Positions 17,190 through 30,108 of a DNA stretch of 64,000 nucleotides are shown in pieces. Position 1 is the stretch's first letter, and each line of letters begins with the position of its first letter. The stretch is from positions 806,001-870,000 of the forward strand of contig NZ_CP108423.1 in NCBI RefSeq assembly GCF_035917235.1, written 5' to 3'. Under the pieces are notes generated by a model, which ran no database searches, was not told the origin of the DNA, and was given only the letters and a program-made list of their open reading frames with translations. Both the position numbers and the translations under genes were made by a program. The DNA comes from Streptomyces sp. NBC_01294 (GTDB lineage: Bacteria > Actinomycetota > Actinomycetes > Streptomycetales > Streptomycetaceae).

Positions 17190-18677
17190 CTACCAGTTCG
17201 CGGGGGCGTAGTCCTTCAGGAAGACGCCGAACAGGTCCTCGCCGGCCTCGCCGCGGACGACCGGGTCGTAGACCCGGGCCGCGCCGTCGACCAGGTCGAG
17301 CGGGGCGTGGAAGCCCTCCTCGGCCAGGCGCAGCTTGTCGAAGTGCGGGCGCTCGTCCGTGATCCAGCCGGTGTCGACCGAGGTCATCAGGATGCGGTCG
17401 GTCTGGAACATCTCCTGGCCGCTGGTCCGCGTCACCATGTTCATGGCCGCCTTGGCGGCATTGGTGTTCGGGTGCCCCGCGCCCTTGTAGCCGCGGCTGA
17501 AGACGCCCTCCATCGCCGAGACGTTGACGACGTACGCCCGCCCGCTGGACGCCTTCCGGGCGGCCTCCGCCATGGCCGGCCGAAGTGCGCTGATCAGGAT
17601 GAACGGCGACGTGTAGTTGCACAGCTGGGTCTCGAGCAGCTCCACCGGGGAGATCTGGTCGATGGTCTGCACCCAGGTGTTGCTGTCGACGACGTCGGGC
17701 AGCAGGCCGCCCGCGTCGATGGCGGTACCGGCGAGGTGCCGCTCCAGACTGGCGTTGCCCGCGACCAGGGCGAGGTCGGCCACCTTCTGCGCCTCGAGCC
17801 CGCTGACCCCGACGGGCAGCGCCGCCAGGCCGTCGACCGCGCCGGAGTTGAAGGCGCCGATGACGTGGTGGGCGGGGAGCTCACCGGCGGGCAGCGGGGC
17901 GGACTCGCCCTCGACCAGCGCCGCGTAGGCGGTGGGCAGGCGGCGCACGGTCTGCGTCGCGTTGTTGATCAGGATGTCGAGCGGACCGGCCGCCGCCACC
18001 TGGTCGGCGAGGGCCACGGCCTGGGCCGGGTCGCGCAGGTCGATGCCGACGACCTCCAGGCGGTGCATCCAGTCCGCCGAGTCCTCCATCGCCTTGAAGC
18101 GGCGGATGGCGTCCTTGGGGAAGCGCGTGGTGATCGTGGTGTGGGCGCCGTCGCGCAGCAGCCGCAGTGCGATGTACATGCCGATCTTGGCCCGGCCGCC
18201 GGTGAGCAGCGCGCGCTTGCCGGTGAGGTCTGCGCGGGCCTCCCGCCTGGCCCGGTTCTCGGCAGCGCACTCCTGGCAGAGCTGGTGGTAGAAGAAGTCG
18301 ACCTCGACGTACCGCGTCTTGCAGATGTAGCAGGAGCGCGGCCGCTGGAGTATCCCGGCGATCCGGCCGGACTCCGTGACCGAGGAGGGCAGGATGCCCT
18401 CGGTCTCGTCGTCGATGCGCTCGGCGGAGCCGGTCGCGGTCGCCTCGGTGACGGCCTTGTCGTTGGCGGTCTTGGCGGCGCGGCGCTCCTGGCGGCGGCG
18501 CTGCTTGACCGTGCGGTAGAGGCCGGCGGTGGCGCGGCGCACGGTGATCGCGTCGGGGTGGTCGACGTCGAGCTTGTCCAGCTCGTCGATCACGCTGAGG
18601 CAGAGGGCCAGCCGATCGGGGTCGATGCCCGGCCCGTAGGCCTGCCCCTGGTCCTGGCTGTCTTCGGTCACCGTCAT
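17190..18677 (-). CDS. SDR-family protein with N-terminal Cys motif and altered active site
   Basis: The 495 aa product has an N-terminal extension of about 150 residues with CYICK and CQEC (about 119-145), a possible zinc site, followed by a short-chain dehydrogenase Rossmann domain from about residue 158. The nucleotide loop is LTGGRAKIGMYIA and the NNAG position reads INNAT. At the catalytic YxxxK the sequence is TNAAK, so the usual Tyr is Thr. This suggests altered chemistry or a non-catalytic role. Length is nearly twice a typical SDR. ATG at 18677 follows AAGGAACG. It is divergent from the DMT transporter gene. Confidence 0.75.
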   Translation of the reverse strand: MTVTEDSQDQGQAYGPGIDPDRLALCLSVIDELDKLDVDHPDAITVRRATAGLYRTVKQRRRQERRAAKTANDKAVTEATATGSAERIDDETEGILPSSVTESGRIAGILQRPRSCYICKTRYVEVDFFYHQLCQECAAENRARREARADLTGKRALLTGGRAKIGMYIALRLLRDGAHTTITTRFPKDAIRRFKAMEDSADWMHRLEVVGIDLRDPAQAVALADQVAAAGPLDILINNATQTVRRLPTAYAALVEGESAPLPAGELPAHHVIGAFNSGAVDGLAALPVGVSGLEAQKVADLALVAGNASLERHLAGTAIDAGGLLPDVVDSNTWVQTIDQISPVELLETQLCNYTSPFILISALRPAMAEAARKASSGRAYVVNVSAMEGVFSRGYKGAGHPNTNAAKAAMNMVTRTSGQEMFQTDRILMTSVDTGWITDERPHFDKLRLAEEGFHAPLDLVDGAARVYDPVVRGEAGEDLFGVFLKDYAPANW

Positions 18678-18882
18678 GGCCGCTGCGTTCCTTGATCCCT
18701 CGTCCGCATCCGCCTGCTGCGGAAGTCCTCAAAAGGGAAACTGTACGGATCGCAGGCGCCCGGAGCCAAACCCGCTTCCGGGGTCCTCACGCACCGCGAG
18801 CACGTCGTCGCCGTACGGGGCGGAACGGTGACTCAGGGGCACGGCGGCGGTCGCTTTGCGCATCCGCAAGCACCACGCTGCG

Positions 18883-18906
18883 TACTCCCGTACTACGCCG
18901 GGAGTA
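18883..18906. promoter_or_regulatory. Inverted repeat in divergent promoter region
   Basis: TACTCCCG (18883-18890) and its complement CGGGAGTA (18899-18906) are separated by 8 bases, in the gap between the divergent SDR and DMT transporter genes. It could be an operator for either gene. The rest of the 289-base gap shows nothing else clear. Confidence 0.35.
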
Positions 18907-18966
18907 TGACCGATCACCACCTGTGGGCTGAGGAATAGCGCAGTGGGGTCGGGCATTGTGGAGCGT

Positions 18967-22761
<3,795 letters not shown>

Positions 22762-22767
22762 CGCCGC

Positions 22768-22959
22768 TCAGCTCCAGGGCCCGGGCTGCGGGATCGGCGC
22801 GGGCCCCGGCGGCGGCGGTACCGGGTCCGGTTCCGGGACGGGTCCGGGCACGGGCGGCACGGGGCGCGGGATCGGCGCGGGGTCCGGGAACGGGTCGGGC
22901 GTCGGAGTCGGATCGGGCTCGGGGACCGGTGGCTGCGTCTCTTCGAGTTTTCGCACCAT
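22768..22959 (-). CDS. Small proline-rich protein
   Basis: A 63-residue product starting MVRKLEETQPP and then nearly all Pro with Asp, Glu, Gly and Ile in PEPDPTP-like repeats. It has no membrane or signal segment. The start ATG at 22959 has only a weak GGGAAAG site. It ends six bases from the convergent gndA stop. Repetitive composition makes gene calling uncertain, but the clear non-repetitive start followed by an uninterrupted frame supports it. Function unknown. Confidence 0.45.
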   Translation of the reverse strand: MVRKLEETQPPVPEPDPTPTPDPFPDPAPIPRPVPPVPGPVPEPDPVPPPPGPAPIPQPGPWS

Positions 22960-23020
22960 GTAGGGCACTTTCCCGCGATTTCGCCGGGTACGCCCGGTGC
23001 ACCCCAACGAGGGTGCGCCC

Positions 23021-23674
23021 CTACGAGACGGCCGCCAGGGCGAGACCGGCGGCCAGGCCCGCGGCCGGGCTGGCCAGCACGGGGATCCGGGTCGTGACGA
23101 GCTCCGCGGCGCCGGCCATGGAGACCTGGGCGAGCACGATGACGTCGGCGTCGGTGACGGCGTCGGCCGCCGCGGCGACACGGGCGAGACAGCCGGCGCC
23201 GTCCCCCGCCTCGAAGCACTCCCAGGCCCCGGCGACCAGCTGCGTACGGATCGACACGGGCCGCTCGCCCGCCTCCTCGGCCAGCAGCCGCACGGTCGGG
23301 GCGAGGGTCGACTCCAGGGCGGCCAGTACGGCGATCCGCGTACCGGCCGCGGCGCCGCCGGCCGTGCTCACCGCCGCGGCGGCCATCGGCCGGTCCACCC
23401 GCAGCACGGGGGTGCCGAGCGCCGGAGCCAGGGACTCCGCGGTCGCCCCGATGGTCGAGCAGGTGACGAGCGCGGGCCCCGGCCCGGCGTCGGCGAGCAG
23501 CCGCATCAGGTCCGGGGCCACCGCCCCGGGCCCTTCGGCGCGGGCCCGGTCCAGGAGCTGCGGCGCCACCAGGTGCCGGAGCACCGCGCCCGGGTGGTGC
23601 CGGTCGCGCAGCGCGTCGAAGACCGGGACGTGCACGGGCGAGGTGTGCAGCAGGAGCAGGCCGGGCGCCTTCAC
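23021..23674 (-). CDS. Asp/Glu racemase-like protein
   Basis: The 217 aa product belongs to the aspartate/glutamate/hydantoin racemase fold. The first catalytic Cys is visible in VTCSTIG (about residue 72). The second Cys, normally in a TVxLGCTH-like motif, is replaced: the equivalent segment reads VIVLAQVSM with no Cys. A true two-base racemase is therefore doubtful; a maleate-isomerase-like or other one-Cys reaction is possible. GTG start at 23674 overlaps the GNAT stop by 4 bases (GTGA), so the two are translated together. Confidence 0.75.
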   Translation of the reverse strand: MKAPGLLLLHTSPVHVPVFDALRDRHHPGAVLRHLVAPQLLDRARAEGPGAVAPDLMRLLADAGPGPALVTCSTIGATAESLAPALGTPVLRVDRPMAAAAVSTAGGAAAGTRIAVLAALESTLAPTVRLLAEEAGERPVSIRTQLVAGAWECFEAGDGAGCLARVAAAADAVTDADVIVLAQVSMAGAAELVTTRIPVLASPAAGLAAGLALAAVS

Positions 23675-24054
23675 CAGAGGGCGGGGTCGGAGTCCAGCTG
23701 CGCCTTGGCCGCGGCCACGACCCCGGCCGGAGCCGCGGGCGCCCGGTCGGGGTGCCGGGCGGCCCAGCTCGCCGCGTACGGGCAGAGCGGCACCACGGGC
23801 ACGCCCTCGGCGGCGGCGATCCCGTAGAAGGTCTCCACCAGCCCGCCTGCGATCCCGCGGCCCTCGTGGCCCTGCTCGACCACCGTGTGCACCGCCACCA
23901 GGGCGTGGGGGGCCTCGGCGAGCACGAAGTAGGCGATGTAGCCGACCGCCGCCCCGTCCTCGACGGCGAGCAGCCGCCCGGCCTTCCGCTCGTCCCGGAA
24001 CTCGATCGGCGCGCTCTGGCTCTGGCTCTGATCCTGACCCTGGCTGTGCGGCAT
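23671..24054 (-). CDS. GNAT-family N-acetyltransferase
   Basis: The 127 aa product matches the short YjdJ-type GNAT group. A Gln/Ser-rich N-terminus (about 15 residues) precedes VEDGAAVGYIAYFVL, and the acetyl-CoA loop is HTVVEQGHEGRGIAGGLVETFY. PYAASW near residue 92 is a typical C-terminal motif of this group. Start ATG 24054. It lies 15 bases after panD and is coupled to the racemase-like gene, so panD, GNAT and racemase-like genes may form one transcript. Substrate unknown. Confidence 0.8.
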   Translation of the reverse strand: MPHSQGQDQSQSQSAPIEFRDERKAGRLLAVEDGAAVGYIAYFVLAEAPHALVAVHTVVEQGHEGRGIAGGLVETFYGIAAAEGVPVVPLCPYAASWAARHPDRAPAAPAGVVAAAKAQLDSDPALW

Positions 24055-24069
24055 GGTCCCCGACTCCCC

Positions 24070-24489
24070 TCAGACAGCCACCGCGTGGGGGCTGCGCTCC
24101 TGGTCCGTACCCGGCACCGGGGCGGAGGGATCCGCACCCAGTTCGACGATCCGGTTGTCGCCGTCCACGTGCACGACGCGGGGCTTCAACGCTCGGGCCT
24201 CGGCGTCCTCGACCTGCGCGTAGCTGATGAGGATGACCAGGTCCCCGGGGTGCACCAGATGCGCGGCGGCGCCGTTGATCCCGATGACCCCGGACCCGCG
24301 CTCCCCTTCGATGACGTAGGTCTCCAGCCGCGCACCGTTGGTGATGTCCACGATGTGGACGAGCTCCCCGGGCAGCAGGTCCGCCGCGTCCAGCAGATCG
24401 GCGTCGACGGTCACGGAGCCGACGTAGTGCAGGTCGGCCTGCGTCACGGTGGCCCGGTGGATCTTGGACTTGAACATTGTCCGAAACAT
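24070..24489 (-). CDS. panD: Aspartate 1-decarboxylase precursor
   Basis: Makes beta-alanine for pantothenate and coenzyme A. The 139 aa product starts [25 protein letters not shown]; self-cleavage occurs at Gly-Ser in YVGSVTVD to give the pyruvoyl group. Other family motifs: [29 protein letters not shown]. Start ATG 24489 follows CGGGAGT at about 7 bases. A second, diverged copy of the first codons and the upstream region lies 39 kb away at 63787-63950 in the same orientation, making panD the likely insertion site of the island described in the findings. Confidence 0.96.
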   Translation of the reverse strand: MFRTMFKSKIHRATVTQADLHYVGSVTVDADLLDAADLLPGELVHIVDITNGARLETYVIEGERGSGVIGINGAAAHLVHPGDLVILISYAQVEDAEARALKPRVVHVDGDNRIVELGADPSAPVPGTDQERSPHAVAV

Positions 24490-24630
24490 GAAATAACTCC
24501 CGATATGTCTGCTCCCTGCCCGCTTCACGCAGGTCAAGGGCGGTCCCGGCAGCCTACAACCGTTCGCAAGTTCGGTCAGCTTTCCCCAGGTCTTCCAGGA
24601 CTCATGCTGACCGATTGCCGACTTCCCTGA
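24469..24630. repeat. Left copy of panD 5'-region direct repeat
   Basis: Covers the first seven panD codons and about 140 bases upstream. It aligns without large gaps to 63787-63950; by eye roughly four of five positions match, including TCTGCTCCCTGCC, GCAGGTCAAGGGCG, CCGGTCAGC-like and GCTGACCGAT segments. Sequence similarity ends at about 24630. The remaining gap to 24858 shows no gene I can support. Confidence 0.8.
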
Positions 24631-24857
24631 TGCACCATCACGCTGCTGGAGTGTCGTGTTCCGGGAGCCCTCTGCTTCGACGGCAGCGTGGGATCAGCGC
24701 CTCTGGGCCTGCTGGTCGCGGAGTGCACAGGCGCCGCAGACGGTGCACATACCGGGCTTTCAGTTCCATACCTGGAGCGCGAGCAGCGCAGCACTAGTGA
24801 CCTGAGTCAGCACGCCTGTCACCGGTGTGCCATGCAGGCGGCGCGAGTCGACCTAAT

Positions 24858-25215
24858 CTACTGCGAGTTGCCGCCGCCGATCTGCCCCTGAAACTCCTCT
24901 CCAGCCTGCTTGGCGGCCTTCTCCGATCCGCTTACCCGCCTACTTGGTCGGGCCTTCGGGGCCCGCTTGCCCGTGTTCATCTCGGGCACGGCCTTCCTTA
25001 CGCGAATGGTCATGGCATCGAGGTCCACGTCCTTCCGCTGCAGCTCGGCCTGCTCCTCCGGACGCATCGGGCCGTGGGCGCCGAGGAAGCCCCTCAGCCG
25101 CCATCGGATGCCGATCGCCTCGGCCAGCGCATCGACCTGCGTCACCGTCGCGATCTCCCGCTCCGGAGCAACCTCTTTCCCGGCGCCCTTGACCCGGCGC
25201 CGGTGTCCGCGGTGG
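24858..25215 (-). pseudogene. Tyrosine integrase remnant
   Basis: Translation of the minus strand gives GAGKEVAPEREIATVTQVDAL, then LAEAIGIRWRLRGFLGAHGPMRPEEQAELQ, KDVDLDAMTIRVRKAVPE and MNTGKRAPKA. This is the middle of an actinobacterial phage/ICE tyrosine integrase around the first catalytic Arg (in PMRPEE), followed by the beta-sheet segment and KSRAGRR-like region now altered. The rest of the catalytic domain (HxxR, Tyr) and the N-terminus are missing, so it is inactive. It lies 230 bases inside the left panD repeat, where an integrase of an inserted element is expected. Confidence 0.75.
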
Positions 25216-25261
25216 CGTCGTAGTGCTTCGGTCCGTACCCACGATGAAAGTCCACGAAAGA

Positions 25262-25296
25262 GAGGAACCCCAGCCGACGCACGGCTGGGGTTCCTC
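25262..25296 (-). terminator. Hairpin terminator after the GH10-GH62 gene
   Basis: GAGGAACCCCAGCC (25262-25275) and its exact complement (25283-25296) form a 14-bp stem with a 7-base loop, about 105 bases beyond the stop codon of the xylanase gene. Confidence 0.8.
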
Positions 25297-25352
25297 GAGG
25301 CGGTGAGTATCGGTCAGCAGGTGGAGTTGCCCGTGCCGTAAACCGCTCGTCT
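25262..25352. repeat. Copy A of a 91-bp tail module
   Basis: Nearly identical to 51973-52063. Both lie just downstream of a GH62 gene. Besides the hairpin, each encodes on the minus strand a short tail ending AVYGxGNSTC and a stop, in which x is Thr here and Val in copy B. It looks like the last codons plus terminator of a lost secreted enzyme gene, copied twice with the GH62 genes. Confidence 0.75.
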
Positions 25353-25400
25353 CCGCGCTGGCAGGCCGCCCCGAATCGCGATCACCGTGGATCGGGCAGG

Positions 25401-28260
<2,860 letters not shown>

Positions 28261-29820
28261 TCAAAGAGCGGTGGCCCAGGCCTTGCGCACGATGAAGGAA
28301 GCCTGGCCGGCGAAGGCCCGAGTGCCGTCGGAGCCGTCGAGCCAGATGCCACCGTCGCGGTGGCGGAGGACCGATCCGGGATAGTTGTGCGCATGCAGGG
28401 TTACCGACCCGGCGACCGCTCCGGGGTGCGGACAGAAGGTGGCGTCTTCACGGAACAGTTCGCTGCCGTCGTTGGTGCTCAGCCGTAGCCGCAGGTCTCG
28501 ATGGCGCAGATAGCGGCCGTCGGCGGCGCGGAAGGTGACGCACCGTGTGTCGGCCAGCCCCTGGATGACCACGAAGGTGACCCGCTGCCGCGTCTGCGCG
28601 CTGCTGGACGCGGAGACTCGGCCGAGCGTCGCGAAGTCGTCGGCATACGTGAGGTACAGGGAGGGGTCGTCCACGGACTGCAGCGACTGTGCGCCCAGCG
28701 GAACAGTGCCTGGGACGGCGGACGGACTCACCGGGGACGGTCCGTCCGACGTGGTGGTGCGCGACGGGACCGGCGTGGGATTGCCGACGGTGGGAGCGGC
28801 GATGACGCCGGGCTCCCTATGCGCCGGTTCGGGCCAGGTCGCGTAGGTGGCGGCCCCGGCGATGAGCACCGCGCCGGTGGCGAGGCTCACCAGCGGTTGA
28901 GCGGTCACCGCGTGGAGTTTGCCGATCAGCGCGCTGTGCAGACTGCCTCCCGCCGTCGCCGTGCCGACGGCGACGTGTGCCGTGGCCAGCCCGGCGGCGC
29001 TCGCGGCCGTACCCGACAGCAGGCCCTTGGCGGCCAGCGCCGCGATGAGTCCGGCCGGGACGGTCAGCGTCGCGAGGCTGAGGAGCAGTAGTTCGGCCGG
29101 AACCCGTTCTGTCGTCGTCGCCGTGCAGACCGGGCAGTCGCGTGTGTGCCGCGCGATCCGCTTGCGCCACACCGATGCAGGGAGACCGTCCCAGCCGACG
29201 ACGGTCTCGTCCAACTGCGGACAGCGCGGGTCGGCCTCCAGCGCGGCGACGATCGTCCGGCTCAGTTCCAGCTGCTCGCGCATGCGTTGCAGGCGTACTC
29301 CGACGTGGGGAACAGTGAGCCCCGTCGCGGCGGCGATGTCGTCACGACTCAGCGAGCCGGCGCGTTCCTGCCACCACAGCGACAGCAGCACCCGATGGTC
29401 CGGGTCGAGCCACCGGCCGGCTTCGGCAACCTGACGGCGCTCGTCCGACACATGCAGACGCAGGATCGTCACGTCCTCGGGTTCGGCGCCGGCGTCCGGT
29501 ATCTGGTGTGCCTCGTCGATGACCGTGGTCCGGCCGGCGAAGGTGCGTTGCCGCTGCCAGTGGGTGTTGATCTGGCGGAGCGTGATCGACACCAGCCAGG
29601 ACCGGAAGCTCTCCGGGGCACGCAGGGCAGGCAGGTCGCGCACCACGCGCAGCAGGGTTTCCTGGACGACGTCGTCGACGTCGGCATGTCCGCTCAGCGC
29701 TCGCCTGACGATGTTGTAGAGCAACGGCAGGTACGCGGCGATCAGCTCCTCGCGCGCCCGATCGTCACCGGCCTGCGCCGCGACGACCAGCCCCGCGTGG
29801 TCCGCATCCATGAGCCCCAT
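28261..29820 (-). CDS. ECF sigma factor fused to zinc motif, membrane helices and AbfB arabinose-binding domain
   Basis: The 519 aa product appears to be a one-protein sugar-sensing sigma factor. Sigma2 spans about 10-95 (DVDDVVQETLLRV) and sigma4 about 135-190 (SRDDIAAATGLTVPHVGVRL). Then HTRDCPVC (225-232), the HxxxCxxC of zinc anti-sigma domains, hydrophobic segments at about 243-265 and 308-327 (a weaker one at 270-290), a Pro/Ser/Thr linker (330-375), and an AbfB/CBM42 beta-trefoil (about 375-515) with YLRHRDLRL and VLRHRDGG, the His/Asp-type arabinose-binding motif. The sigma part would be cytoplasmic and AbfB outside. ECF factors with such C-terminal extensions are known (ECF53-like groups). 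ATG at 29820 follows GGGAGGTGGGA. Targets are probably the flanking xylanase and xyloglucanase genes. Confidence 0.85.
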   Translation of the reverse strand: MGLMDADHAGLVVAAQAGDDRAREELIAAYLPLLYNIVRRALSGHADVDDVVQETLLRVVRDLPALRAPESFRSWLVSITLRQINTHWQRQRTFAGRTTVIDEAHQIPDAGAEPEDVTILRLHVSDERRQVAEAGRWLDPDHRVLLSLWWQERAGSLSRDDIAAATGLTVPHVGVRLQRMREQLELSRTIVAALEADPRCPQLDETVVGWDGLPASVWRKRIARHTRDCPVCTATTTERVPAELLLLSLATLTVPAGLIAALAAKGLLSGTAASAAGLATAHVAVGTATAGGSLHSALIGKLHAVTAQPLVSLATGAVLIAGAATYATWPEPAHREPGVIAAPTVGNPTPVPSRTTTSDGPSPVSPSAVPGTVPLGAQSLQSVDDPSLYLTYADDFATLGRVSASSSAQTRQRVTFVVIQGLADTRCVTFRAADGRYLRHRDLRLRLSTNDGSELFREDATFCPHPGAVAGSVTLHAHNYPGSVLRHRDGGIWLDGSDGTRAFAGQASFIVRKAWATAL

Positions 29821-29950
29821 TCCCACCTCCCTCAGGGGAGCGATCCGCCGAGCACGGCGCCACACCCTAGTGTCGGCAAGGGTATGCGGCCAAAGCCTGT
29901 GCCTTGGGTCACTGGAACGGCCCGCGCCGAATTGGACGGCCCGGTACCGC

Positions 29951-29964
29951 GCGTTGATCAACGC
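29951..29964. promoter_or_regulatory. 14-bp perfect palindrome between ECF-AbfB and GH74 genes
   Basis: GCGTTGATCAACGC is a perfect palindrome in the 288-base divergent gap between the ECF-AbfB gene and the GH74 gene. It differs from the LacI operator of this island. It may be an operator for either gene; nothing else in the gap stands out. Confidence 0.4.
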
Positions 29965-30108
29965 CTACCGCACCACGAGGTGACCTGAAAAGAGTTCCCG
30001 GCTCAAGGCAACCCTTTGCGGGGCCTGTGACCACAAGGAGTCGGACCCGGCCGTTGCGGTCGCTGGATCCACCATTCCCTCTGGTGGCATGCAAGGAGAA
30101 CACCCCCC

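Noticed and set aside
16641..18695. Collagen-like GPPGPP repeat in a long plus-strand frame
   Set aside because: The repeat is intergenic DNA read through by an artefactual frame that is antisense to the SDR gene.
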